Shown here in pieces: positions 7,798 through 15,233 of a DNA stretch of 33,598 nt (positions are counted from its first letter, which is position 1; each line of letters opens with the position of its first letter). The translations under genes were made by a program, and so were the position numbers. Source of the stretch: an uncultured Oscillospiraceae bacterium (GTDB lineage: Bacteria > Bacillota > Clostridia > Oscillospirales > Oscillospiraceae); NCBI GenBank assembly GCA_958436045.1, contig CAUBIP010000009.1, positions 1 through 33,598 on the forward strand, written 5' to 3'. Under the pieces are notes generated by a model. It saw only the letters and a program-made list of their open reading frames with translations. It was not told where the DNA came from and did no database searches.

Positions 7798-8798
7798 AGC
7801 GCTTCTCCTTCCAATAATGCATCATATACCGCAACTGCCGCCGCCGCCTCAACACAAGGCTGCGCCCGCAGCACAATACAGGGGTCATGCCTGCCGTGGA
7901 TAACCAGCTCCGCTTCCGCCTGCCGCGCCAGGTCCACGCTGCGCTGGGGCAGCGCGATGGACGGCGTCGGCTTGAAGGCCACCCGGAATGTCAGGGGCAT
8001 CCCGGTCGTCATGCCGCCGAGGATCCCGCCGTGGTGGTTCGTTTTTGTTTTGACAACGCCGTTTTCCAGATAAAACGGGTCGTTGTGTTCGCTGCCCGTC
8101 AGGTTGGCCGCGTCAAAGCCGCTGCCAAAGTCAATGCCCTTGACCGCCGGGATGCCGAAGGCCGCCTGGGCAATACGGTTTTCCATCCCGCCGAACATTG
8201 GCTCGCCCAGCCCCACCGGCAATCCCGTGACGCAGCAGCCGATGACGCCGCCGACGGAATCGCCCCGGGCCATGGCCGCCTCCACAGCGGCGTCCATCCC
8301 CGCTTGGTCTGTTTTGCCGCCGATGGCGAGAATCTCCGACGTGACAGCGATGCCCCACCGCTCTAAAAGCTGCAGGCAAATGCCGCCTGCGACGCACAGC
8401 GGCGCCGTCATCCGGCCGGAGAATTGGCCGCCGCCTGCCACATCGCGGCTGTCGCCGAAGCGGCACATAGCTGGGTAATCCGCATGGCCGGGGCGGGGCA
8501 CGTGGCGCAGGTTTTCATAGTCGCCACCGCGGGTGTTCGTGTTATAAATGACGGCAGTCACCGGCGCGCCGCAGGTGCGGCCACCGGCCAGGCCCGCGAT
8601 AAATACCGGCTTGTCCGCCTCACGCCGGGTCGTCGTGCCTCGCTTTCTGCCGGGGGCGCGGCGGTCCAGAAACGCCTGGAGCTTAGCTTCATCGATCGAA
8701 AGTCCCACCGGCAGCCCTTCCATCGTCACGCCGATGGCTGGGGCGTGGGACTGGCCGAAGATGGTAAAGCGGAACCGCGTTCCGTAGGTGTTGCTCAT
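7794..8798 (-). CDS. aroC: Chorismate synthase
   Basis: This 334-residue enzyme converts 5-enolpyruvylshikimate 3-phosphate to chorismate using reduced FMN. It shows all signatures: FTIFGQSHAPAIGVTMEG, RRAPGR, the RPGHADYP segment, RDVAGGGQFSGRMTA, FGSGF and GGILGGMTTGMPL. No fused flavin reductase is present, as expected for the monofunctional anaerobic type. The ATG at 8798 overlaps the aroA stop (ATGA) and has GGAGG 7 nt upstream; an in-frame ATG five codons earlier is itself part of that ribosome site and is less likely. Confidence 0.97.
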   Translation of the reverse strand: MSNTYGTRFRFTIFGQSHAPAIGVTMEGLPVGLSIDEAKLQAFLDRRAPGRKRGTTTRREADKPVFIAGLAGGRTCGAPVTAVIYNTNTRGGDYENLRHVPRPGHADYPAMCRFGDSRDVAGGGQFSGRMTAPLCVAGGICLQLLERWGIAVTSEILAIGGKTDQAGMDAAVEAAMARGDSVGGVIGCCVTGLPVGLGEPMFGGMENRIAQAAFGIPAVKGIDFGSGFDAANLTGSEHNDPFYLENGVVKTKTNHHGGILGGMTTGMPLTFRVAFKPTPSIALPQRSVDLARQAEAELVIHGRHDPCIVLRAQPCVEAAAAVAVYDALLEGEAL

Positions 8799-10009
8799 GC
8801 CTCTTCCTCCCATGCGATCTGCCCGCCCAGGCTGGCAAAGGCCTGCCAGAAGGCCGGGTAGGATTTTTCCACCGCCTGCGCGCCCCGCAGCGTGACCGGC
8901 CCGGTGCAGAGCAGTGATGCGATGGCGGCGCTCATGGCGATGCGATGGTCGCCGCAGCTGTCGCAGACGCCGCCGGGCAGACGGTCCTTGCCATAGATCT
9001 CCAGGCTGTCCGGGCCCGCCGCACCGCTGCCGCCCAGTGCTTCGATCAGCGCCAGGGTCGTGGCGATGCGGTCACTTTCTTTTAAGCGCAGACGGCCGAT
9101 GTCCGTGAACCGGGTTGTCCCCGGTGTCCCTGCGGCGACGACAGCCAAGGCGGGGATTAGGTCCGGAATATCCCGGCCGGGGATCGTCGCGTTTCCTTTT
9201 CGGATCGCCGCCAGGGCGCCATGCACGCGGCGGTCGCCCTGCTTCGACGCCAGGTCCAGACCGGTGCAGTCGATCTCCGCTCCCAGGGCGTTGGCGCAGA
9301 GCCAGAAGGCCCCGCCGGACCAGTCGCCCTCCACCTGCAGCCTGCCGGGGCTGCGATAGCCCCCGGGTGCAACGGTGATGGTATTTTCCTCCCAGCGCGT
9401 CTCGACGCCGAAGCGGCCCAGAGCCTGGCAGGTCATCTCCAGATAGCCCGCCGATTCCAGCTGACCGGTCAGGTCGATCCGTCCGCCGCCCAGAAGCGGC
9501 AGGGCAAACAGTAAGCCCGTGATAAACTGGGAGGAGATATTGGCCGCCATGGTAAACTGGCCGCTCGCCAGGCGTCCCGTCAGCCGGATCACATCCGGCT
9601 GGGGCCGTGCCAGGGCAACGCCGTGGCGACACAGCTCCTCCCACAGGGGCGAAAGGGGCCGCTCCGGCAGCCGCCCCGCCAGACGGAAGGTGCAATCCGC
9701 GCCCAGGGCCGCCGCCACCGGCAGCAGGAACCGCAGCGTCGAGCCGCTCTCCCGGCAGGGCAGCACCCCGCCGGGCCAGGCTGCCCGCATGGGCATGACC
9801 CAGAAGCTTCCATTTTTATATTGTATCTCCGCCCCCAGGGCCCGCAGGCAATCGACTGTGGCGTCGATATCCGCCGAGCGGGCCGGGCAAAGGATCTCCG
9901 TCTGCGTATCCGCCAGAGCCGCGCAAATGAGCAGACGATGGGCCTGGGATTTGGAGGACGGCGCGGCCACTCGGCCGGAGAGGACATGCGGTGTCAGGAT
10001 CGCCAGCAT
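8795..10009 (-). CDS. aroA: 3-phosphoshikimate 1-carboxyvinyltransferase (EPSP synthase)
   Basis: This protein of about 404 residues joins PEP to shikimate 3-phosphate. Motifs in order are SSKSQAHRLLI near the N-terminus, ESGSTLRFLLP, the ISSQFITGLLFALPLLGG segment, VEGDWSGGAFWL, DIPDLIPALAVVAA, RLKESDRI and CGDHRIAMSAAIA. Two starts fit: ATG at 10009, or GTG two codons upstream (10015) that overlaps the aroB stop as GTGA. The ATG is preferred because the weak GCGGGG site lies 8 nt from it. Glyphosate class was not assigned with confidence. Confidence 0.96.
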   Translation of the reverse strand: MLAILTPHVLSGRVAAPSSKSQAHRLLICAALADTQTEILCPARSADIDATVDCLRALGAEIQYKNGSFWVMPMRAAWPGGVLPCRESGSTLRFLLPVAAALGADCTFRLAGRLPERPLSPLWEELCRHGVALARPQPDVIRLTGRLASGQFTMAANISSQFITGLLFALPLLGGGRIDLTGQLESAGYLEMTCQALGRFGVETRWEENTITVAPGGYRSPGRLQVEGDWSGGAFWLCANALGAEIDCTGLDLASKQGDRRVHGALAAIRKGNATIPGRDIPDLIPALAVVAAGTPGTTRFTDIGRLRLKESDRIATTLALIEALGGSGAAGPDSLEIYGKDRLPGGVCDSCGDHRIAMSAAIASLLCTGPVTLRGAQAVEKSYPAFWQAFASLGGQIAWEEEA

Positions 10010-10011
10010 CG

Positions 10012-11064
10012 TCACAGCCCCGCTTTCATAAAGTCTTCCAATGCCACAACGGGCATATTCTCCAACCGGCAGGCGCCGATGCGCTCCGGCACGACGACGC
10101 GGATCGCGCCGCCCCGGCGTTTTTTATCCGCCAGCATAACGCCGCACAGAGCAGCCAACGGGTACGCCGTCCGGTCCGGCAGGCCAAATTTCCGCACCAC
10201 CGCGCCGATGCGCCCCGCGCAATCAGCCGGGCAGATGCCCCGAACACTGGCCGCCCGGGCGACTGTCGCCATACCGATGGCCACCGCCCTGCCGTGGGAA
10301 ACGGCAAACGCGCTGCACGCCTCGACAGCGTGGCCCAGCGTGTGGCCCAGATTCAGGAGCTGGCGCTGGCCGTTGTCAAATTCATCGGCGGCCACGACAT
10401 CCCGCTTCATCTCCACGCAGCGGGTGATGACCCGCTCCCGGTCAAACGCCAGGCCGTGCTGCTCCAAATGTGCAAACAGCGCTTCGTCGCCGAGGACGCC
10501 GTATTTGATAACCTCAGCGCAGCCGTCGGCAAAGATCTCCTCCGGCAGGGTCTGCAGCGTATCAGGATCGCACAGGACGAGACACGGCTGCCAGAAGGCC
10601 CCGGCCAGGTTTTTTCCGGCGTCCAGATCAATGGCCGTCTTACCGCCGACGGAGGAGTCGACCGCCGCCAGCAGCGTCGTCGGGACCTGGGCAAAAGCGA
10701 TGCCCCGCAGGTACGTCGCCGCCGCAAAGCCCGCCAGATCCCCGGGAACGCCACCGCCCAGGGCGACAATGGCATCCGTCCGGGTCAGGTGCTGCTCCGC
10801 CAGGAAATTCAAAAGCTTCAGATACGTCGCGGCGCATTTGGACTGCTCCCCATGGGGGAAGGCAAACGTGCAGACCGCAAAGCCCGCCTGCGTCAGCGAT
10901 GCTTCCGCCTGCGCGCCATAGAGGTCCCGGACGGTATCGTCCGTCACGATGCAGACCCGCTCCCCCGGCACCTGCGCCCGCAGCAGCGGGCCCAGTTCCG
11001 GCAGAATGCCGCTGCCAATGTATACCGTGTAGTTTCGAGAAGCTGTCACTTCAATGTTCTTCAT
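10012..11064 (-). CDS. aroB: 3-dehydroquinate synthase
   Basis: This 350-residue NAD- and metal-dependent enzyme cyclises DAHP to 3-dehydroquinate (step 2). Motifs are VALGGGVPGDLAGFAAATYLRG (NAD loop, first part), VPTTLLAAVDSSVGGK, LDAGKNLAGAF, the metal-ligand helix GCAEVIKYG, LLNLGHTLGHAVE and SHGRAVAIGM. Length is typical. The ATG overlaps the tyrA stop by four bases, continuing the coupled array. Confidence 0.97.
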   Translation of the reverse strand: MKNIEVTASRNYTVYIGSGILPELGPLLRAQVPGERVCIVTDDTVRDLYGAQAEASLTQAGFAVCTFAFPHGEQSKCAATYLKLLNFLAEQHLTRTDAIVALGGGVPGDLAGFAAATYLRGIAFAQVPTTLLAAVDSSVGGKTAIDLDAGKNLAGAFWQPCLVLCDPDTLQTLPEEIFADGCAEVIKYGVLGDEALFAHLEQHGLAFDRERVITRCVEMKRDVVAADEFDNGQRQLLNLGHTLGHAVEACSAFAVSHGRAVAIGMATVARAASVRGICPADCAGRIGAVVRKFGLPDRTAYPLAALCGVMLADKKRRGGAIRVVVPERIGACRLENMPVVALEDFMKAGL

Positions 11065-11891
11065 CGCTTATCAATCTCTTTCTTCCGCATTCTGCCCTCG
11101 TCCAGCAGCTGCCGGAGACGGGGCGCGTCCGCCGACGCAATGGCGTCGCGGTACTGACCCAGGGCTTCAATGAGTCCATCCAGCTCCCGCAGCAGATAGT
11201 CGCCGTTTTCTAAAAACAGCTCTGTCCACATATCCGGGTTCAGCCAAGCGACCCGGGTCAGGTCCTTATAGCTGCCAGCGGAAAAGCCCTTGTGCTGCCC
11301 CGCCGTTGGGCTTTTGATATACGCGTTGGAGACGACATGGGCCAGCTGCGACGTGAAGGCGATCATCTCGTCGTGCTTCTCCGCCGTCGTGACGGTGATG
11401 CTGCCGAAGCCCGCCGGGGCCAGCAGCGCTTTGATCTCCTCCAAAAACGCCATGTCGTCGTACCGGGGCGGGACGATGACCATCGGCGCGCCGTGGAAGA
11501 GATTGCTCCGGGCGTATTTTAACCCCGAATTGTGCGTTCCCGCCATGGGGTGCCCACCGATAAATGTAAAGCCGTAGCGCGCGGCCAGGGCAAAGCCCAC
11601 CTGGCAGATATGCCGCTTCGTGCCCAGACAGTCGATGACCGTCCGGCCCGCCAGGCACGGGGCCATCTCCTGCAGCCACGCCTCGCTGCCAGCCGGGTAG
11701 GCTGCCAGGAGGATGAGGTCGCATGCTGCGATCTTGTCCTGCGTCAACGCGCCGTCGATGCAGCCGCTCAGGGCCGCGAATTCCTGGATTACCTGGTTTT
11801 GGTCCAGCCCCCAGACCGTATGCCCTGCCTCATGATACGCCTTGGCCATGGAGCCGCCGATGAGCCCCAGTCCGACAATTCCGACCGTCAT
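11061..11891 (-). CDS. tyrA: Prephenate dehydrogenase
   Basis: This 276-residue single-domain TyrA oxidatively decarboxylates prephenate to 4-hydroxyphenylpyruvate for tyrosine. The N-terminal Rossmann motif is VGIVGLGLIGGSMAKA. Later come the conserved GGHPMAGTHNSGL (catalytic His block) and HDEMIAFTSQLAHVVSNA. There is no ACT domain and no chorismate mutase domain, so Tyr feedback would not act through an ACT module here, and prephenate must come from PheA. The gene overlaps aroF by four bases. Confidence 0.95.
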   Translation of the reverse strand: MTVGIVGLGLIGGSMAKAYHEAGHTVWGLDQNQVIQEFAALSGCIDGALTQDKIAACDLILLAAYPAGSEAWLQEMAPCLAGRTVIDCLGTKRHICQVGFALAARYGFTFIGGHPMAGTHNSGLKYARSNLFHGAPMVIVPPRYDDMAFLEEIKALLAPAGFGSITVTTAEKHDEMIAFTSQLAHVVSNAYIKSPTAGQHKGFSAGSYKDLTRVAWLNPDMWTELFLENGDYLLRELDGLIEALGQYRDAIASADAPRLRQLLDEGRMRKKEIDKR

Positions 11892-12892
11892 GCACCGATG
11901 ACCTCCCGGATGCGCAGGACCTGCTTGGCAACTGCATCAAACTGGTCCGGCGTCAGAGATTGGGCGCCGTCGCACAAGGCGTGCATCGGATCGTTGTGGA
12001 CCTCGATCATAATGCCATCGGCCCCGCTGGCAGCAATGGCGTTGGCCATCGGCGCGACAAGGCGCGCTTTGCCCGTGGCGTGGCTCGGGTCGGCGATGAC
12101 CGGCAGGTGCGTCAGCTCATGCAGCACTGGGATGGCCGAGACGTCCAGGGTATTGCGGGTGAAGGTCTCGTAAGAGCGGATCCCCCGTTCGCAGAGGATG
12201 ATCTTTTCATTGCCGCCGGACATAATATATTCTGCGCTCATCAGCAGCTCCTTCAGCGTCCCGGCGATGCCGCGCTTGAGGAGGATCGGCTTATCCGTCT
12301 TGCCCAGGGCCCGCAGCAGCTCGAAGTTCTGCGCGTTCCGGGCGCCGACCTGGATGATATCCACGTCGTCGAACAGGTCCAGATGATTGATGCTCATGAT
12401 CTCCGAGACGATGGGCAGGCCCGTCTCCCGTTTGGCTTCGGAGAGGAGCTTCAGGCCGTCCGCCTTCAGGCCCTGGAAGTCATACGGCGAGGTGCGGGGC
12501 TTGAACGCGCCGCCCCGAAGCACATTGGCACCGGATGCCTTGACCCGCTTAGCGATGCCGATAATCTGCTCCTCCGTCTCCACGGAGCACGGCCCGGCGA
12601 TCATGCAGAAATTGCCGCCGCCGATCTTGACGCTGCCCAGGTCGATGACCGTATCGTCCGGGTGGAATTTCCGGTTGCACTTTTTATAGGGTTCGCTGAC
12701 CACCTGCACATTGGAGACAATATCCAAGCTCTGCAGCAGTTCCTTATCGATCTTGCTTGTATCGCCGACGAGGCCGAGGACGGTATAGTCCTTGCCTTCG
12801 GAAATGTGCACCTCCAGTTCCTGGCGTTCCAACCAAGAGATCAGGTGCTCTCTTTGCTCCTTGGTTGCGTTGGGCTTCAATACTGCGATCAT
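11888..12892 (-). CDS. aroF: 3-deoxy-7-phosphoheptulonate (DAHP) synthase, B. subtilis-like type
   Basis: This 334-residue enzyme condenses PEP and erythrose 4-phosphate, the entry step of the pathway. The N-terminal 70 residues form a ferredoxin-like regulatory domain (MIAVLKPNATKEQREHL). The catalytic barrel follows with MIAGPCSVE, LRGGAFKPRTSPYDFQGL, the IQVGARNAQNF segment, PILLKRGIAGT, CERGIRSYE, PVIADPSHATGK and IMIEVHNDP. This is the type I beta subfamily, feedback-regulated through the N-terminal domain in relatives. It is the first gene of the aro operon, directly downstream of the attenuator. AGGAG lies 10 nt from the ATG. Confidence 0.97.
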   Translation of the reverse strand: MIAVLKPNATKEQREHLISWLERQELEVHISEGKDYTVLGLVGDTSKIDKELLQSLDIVSNVQVVSEPYKKCNRKFHPDDTVIDLGSVKIGGGNFCMIAGPCSVETEEQIIGIAKRVKASGANVLRGGAFKPRTSPYDFQGLKADGLKLLSEAKRETGLPIVSEIMSINHLDLFDDVDIIQVGARNAQNFELLRALGKTDKPILLKRGIAGTLKELLMSAEYIMSGGNEKIILCERGIRSYETFTRNTLDVSAIPVLHELTHLPVIADPSHATGKARLVAPMANAIAASGADGIMIEVHNDPMHALCDGAQSLTPDQFDAVAKQVLRIREVIGA

Positions 12893-12940
12893 ACTTCATT
12901 CGCTCCTGTCACTGATTTTTTGCCGCTGCCTGTGCGGGGC

Positions 12941-12976
12941 AAAAAGAAAACGCCGCACAGTCTGTTCTGTGCAGCG
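12941..12976 (-). terminator. Attenuator terminator of the aro operon leader
   Basis: Reverse-strand arms CGCTGCACAG (12976-12967) and CTGTGCGGCG (12960-12951) form a 10-bp stem with one G-U pair and a 6-nt loop. It is followed by TTTTCTTTTT (12950-12941). It stands between the leader peptide and aroF, so it stops transcription before the first structural gene. Confidence 0.88.
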
Positions 12977-13072
12977 CCCGAAGGATTCAAATACATGGGA
13001 TTTTATTTTTCTGCAGCACAAAACACTATTACTTTGTAATAAAGTAATAGGTAAAAAACTTGCCTGCAGAAA
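12965..13072 (-). promoter_or_regulatory. Competing leader RNA structures (1:2 pairing and 2:3 antiterminator)
   Basis: Two mutually exclusive pairings can be read. Region 1, TTTCTGCAG (13072-13064, inside the leader peptide), pairs perfectly with region 2, CTGCAGAAA (13016-13008). Nested inside is a perfect 10-bp hairpin (CTATTACTTT and AAAGTAATAG, 13050-13026) that covers the Tyr-Tyr-Phe codons. Alternatively, region 2, TTTTGTGC (13023-13016), pairs over 8 bp with GCACAGAA (12972-12965), which is part of the 5' arm of the terminator. A ribosome stalled on the Phe/Tyr codons would disrupt 1:2, favour 2:3 and allow readthrough. The pairings are seen; the mechanism is inferred. Confidence 0.75.
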
Positions 13073-13085
13073 CAAAATGCATCAT
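13029..13085 (-). CDS. Phe/Tyr-rich leader peptide of the aro operon attenuator
   Basis: An 18-codon ORF reads MMHFVSAGKFFTYYFITK followed by TAA. Six of 18 residues are aromatic, with a FFTYYF core, the end products of the operon it precedes. The ATG at 13085 has AAAGGAG about 10 nt upstream and lies about 25 nt after the predicted transcription start. All four Phe codons are TTT. It resembles enterobacterial PheL-type leader peptides in logic but is not a homologue I can name. It is too short to be found by ordinary gene callers. Confidence 0.82.
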   Translation of the reverse strand: MMHFVSAGKFFTYYFITK

Positions 13086-13116
13086 GCGATTTGATCTCCT
13101 TTCCTGATTTAACACT

Positions 13117-13145
13117 AAACTAGCACAAAATAACCCGCTTGTCAA
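13117..13145 (-). promoter_or_regulatory. Promoter of the aro operon leader
   Basis: On the reverse strand, TTGACA (13140-13145), a 17-bp spacer and TAGTTT (13117-13122). Transcription would start near 13110, just before the leader peptide ribosome site. Confidence 0.75.
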
Positions 13146-13154
13146 TTCCCCGCG

Positions 13155-13189
13155 AAAAAATTTTTTACGCAGCCGGGAAACCACGGCTG
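13155..13189 (-). terminator. Probable terminator after the iclR pair
   Basis: Reverse strand CAGCCG / CGGCTG (13189-13170) has an 8-nt loop, followed by an A6T6 run inside a GCG...CGC palindrome (13153-13170). It is a weaker terminator than others in the window because the U-run is displaced by about 9 nt. Confidence 0.4.
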
Positions 13190-13205
13190 GGCTCCACTAG
13201 GCTCC

Positions 13206-13994
13206 TCAGAAATTGATATTATCCGTCTCCAGGGCAGAAAGGTCAAAGGAAATGGACTTGGCAGCCTCCGTCACCAGCTTGACCGCCTGGTCAAACTCCC
13301 GCCAGGATGCGCCGCGCATGGCGCTGACGATGCTGATAGCGTACCGGGCGCGGCCCGTCCGGTCAAAAATCGGCGCGCCGACAGATTGCAGACCGGTGTT
13401 ATACTCGCCCCGCTCCACAGCGTATCCTCGCTGCCGGACCTCCTCCAGCTGGGTCTTGAGCGAATCCATCGACTGGATGGCCTGGGGCGTATAGGGCCGC
13501 AGGGCAAGCTTTTCCAGCACGCGCCGCTGCTCCAGCTCCGGCATAAAGGCCAGGATGGCCTTGCCCTGGGTCGTGCAATGCAGCGGTACGCTGCTGCCCG
13601 CCTCGGCGCAGACCTGGAAGCCCTCATTCGGCTCGGCACAGGCGACCAGCAGCAGCTCATCCCCGCACAGCCGGGAGAGATAGACCGACTCCTGGATCGT
13701 ATTGACGATATGCAAAAGCCGCGGCCGCGCCAGCTGCACGCCCTGCCAGGAGCTGCTGACCTTGCCGCCCAAAGCCATCAGGCGATAGCCCAGCCAATAG
13801 CGGCCGTCCGCCTCGCTCTGCTCCACAGCCCGCACCTCCCGCAGGGAGACCAGCATTGCGTGAATCGTGCTCTTGGCCCAGCCTGTCATATGGGTCAGCT
13901 CCGTCAGAGAGAGCGGCCGCCCGGCAGCCCAGAGCTGATTCAGGAGGACAAAGGCCTTTTCCACGGATTGTACTTTTTTCTTCTGCTCCGGCAT
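13206..13994 (-). CDS. IclR-family transcriptional regulator (copy 1)
   Basis: This 262-residue protein has an N-terminal winged helix-turn-helix at about residues 8-70 (VQSVEKAFVLL; SLTELTHMTGWAKSTIHAML recognition helix) and a C-terminal IclR effector domain (LSRLCGDELLLVACAEP, PLHCTTQGKAILAF, GYAVERGEYNTGLQSVGAPI, AISIVSAMRG). It is a cytoplasmic repressor or activator responding to a small ligand. It is about half identical, by eye, to the neighbouring copy at 14094-14882, from which it is separated by 99 bp with no obvious promoter, so the two are probably co-transcribed. It sits between aromatic amino acid synthesis and fermentation operons, so an aromatic or aryl-acid effector is plausible. 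That is inference. Confidence 0.93.
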   Translation of the reverse strand: MPEQKKKVQSVEKAFVLLNQLWAAGRPLSLTELTHMTGWAKSTIHAMLVSLREVRAVEQSEADGRYWLGYRLMALGGKVSSSWQGVQLARPRLLHIVNTIQESVYLSRLCGDELLLVACAEPNEGFQVCAEAGSSVPLHCTTQGKAILAFMPELEQRRVLEKLALRPYTPQAIQSMDSLKTQLEEVRQRGYAVERGEYNTGLQSVGAPIFDRTGRARYAISIVSAMRGASWREFDQAVKLVTEAAKSISFDLSALETDNINF

Positions 13995-14093
13995 ACCGGC
14001 AACCCCTTTCTGTGCGGCGGCGAGGGGATCGACGGCCGCATAATCCAGCGCGGCGCAGCGCCGCGCGACATAATTTCCAGCAAAGCCGCCGCG

Positions 14094-14882
14094 TTAGACC
14101 GGGCGGCCGCCCCGATAGCCCAGGTCATAGGAAATAGCCGCAGCCGATTCCATCAAAAGCTTGAGCGTTTCGTCGAATTCATTCCAGGCCGTGCCCCGCA
14201 TCACGCCGACAATGCTGATGGCATAGCGGCACTGGCCGTTGCCGTCAAAGATCGGCACACCAATGGACTGCAAGCCCACCTGGTACTCGCTCCGCTCCAG
14301 GGCGTAGCCCCGCTGACGGATCTCCTCCAACTGGCCCCGCAGCGTCTCCCAATCCTGGATTGTCCGGGGTGTGTAGGCGTGCATGCCCTTGCGCTCCAGC
14401 ATTGCCTTGGCCGTAGCCTCCGGCAAATTGGCCAGAATGACCTTGCCCTGGGACGTGCAGTGCAGCGGGATGCGCGTGCCCTCCTCCGTCGAGACCCGGA
14501 AGCCCTCGCTGGGCTCAGCGCAGACCGCCAGTAGCAGGTCGTCCCCGCAAAGGCGCGCCAGATAGGAGGATTCCTTCGTTGTCGTCACGATATGCAGCAG
14601 GCGAGCTCTGGCCCGGGAGATCTCGCTCCAGGAGGAGTTGACCGCGCTGCCCAGTTCAAAAAGATGGTAGCCCAGCCGGTATTTGCCGTCTGTCTCGTTC
14701 TGCTCGATCACCCGGGAATCGGTCATAGAAGAGAGCATCCCATGAATGGTGCTCTTGGCCCAGCCTGTCATCTGCACCAGCTCTGTCAGTGCCAGCGGCC
14801 GCCGGGCTGTCCAAAAGCAGTCCAGCAGTGTGATCGCTTTTTCGATCGAATGTACTTTTCTGCCCTGTGTCGGCATCGTCAC
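14094..14882 (-). CDS. IclR-family transcriptional regulator (copy 2)
   Basis: This 262-residue paralogue of the 13206-13994 gene has the same domain order: HTH at about residues 10-72 (KVHSIEKAITLLDCFW; LALTELVQMTGWAKSTIHGML) and effector domain (YLARLCGDDLLLAVCAEP, IPLHCTSQGKVILANLP, GYALERSEYQVGLQSIGVPI). A GTG at 14882 is preferred as start because GAGG lies 6 nt before it; an ATG two codons in is the alternative. It is divergent from the butyrate-kinase-led operon at 15234, the usual position for a local regulator. Its promoter is at 14918-14947. Confidence 0.93.
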   Translation of the reverse strand: MTMPTQGRKVHSIEKAITLLDCFWTARRPLALTELVQMTGWAKSTIHGMLSSMTDSRVIEQNETDGKYRLGYHLFELGSAVNSSWSEISRARARLLHIVTTTKESSYLARLCGDDLLLAVCAEPSEGFRVSTEEGTRIPLHCTSQGKVILANLPEATAKAMLERKGMHAYTPRTIQDWETLRGQLEEIRQRGYALERSEYQVGLQSIGVPIFDGNGQCRYAISIVGVMRGTAWNEFDETLKLLMESAAAISYDLGYRGGRPV

Positions 14883-14917
14883 AACTCACCTCTCTATTGG
14901 CTTGCAAAATCGGTATT

Positions 14918-14947
14918 ATTATACATAATCTGTCCGTCCCTTGTCAA
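14918..14947 (-). promoter_or_regulatory. Consensus promoter of the iclR pair
   Basis: On the reverse strand, TTGACA (14942-14947), an 18-bp spacer and TATAAT (14918-14923), about 35 bp upstream of the GTG start. Confidence 0.75.
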
Positions 14948-14990
14948 GGAGTTTCACTCTATCCCTCTATTCGTTCGGTTTCTCCGAACA

Positions 14991-15017
14991 AATTTTGTCG
15001 TTATGCATAACAAAATT
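14991..15017. promoter_or_regulatory. Candidate operator between divergent promoters
   Basis: The 12-bp perfect palindrome GTTATGCATAAC (15000-15011) is nested in a wider inverted repeat, AATTTTGT (14991-14998) / ACAAAATT (15010-15017). It lies in an AT-rich patch between the iclR promoter (14918-14947) and the forward promoter (15100-15129). Position and symmetry suggest a regulator site, possibly for the adjacent IclR proteins. Confidence 0.45.
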
Positions 15018-15099
15018 CACATTTGTAAATTGATTTTGGCCATTTCATGCTTCTCCACCGCCATTCAGAGCTACCGGCCGGAATTTCGCCAATCGTCTC

Positions 15100-15129
15100 T
15101 TGACAGATAAACCCGACTGCTTTTATAAT
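15100..15129 (+). promoter_or_regulatory. Consensus promoter of the aryl-acid fermentation operon
   Basis: TTGACA (15100-15105), an 18-bp spacer and TATAAT (15124-15129). The predicted leader to the first gene is about 98 nt; I see no terminator or riboswitch in it. Confidence 0.78.
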
Positions 15130-15233
15130 AGTAAGAAGGTTTTTCTGTCAAATGCCACCGGACGCTGCATTCCACCGCGCTATTCTGCGGCCAAAGGCCT
15201 GCCCGGCGACATTCCGGCAAACAGGAGGGCTTT

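Noticed and set aside
12893..13140. T-box riboswitch before aroF
   Set aside because: No T-box bulge sequence or specifier-stem arrangement; the leader is short and contains a translated Phe/Tyr peptide instead.
13386..14534. Forward open frame spanning both iclR genes
   Set aside because: Antisense shadow; no ribosome site and no family resemblance.
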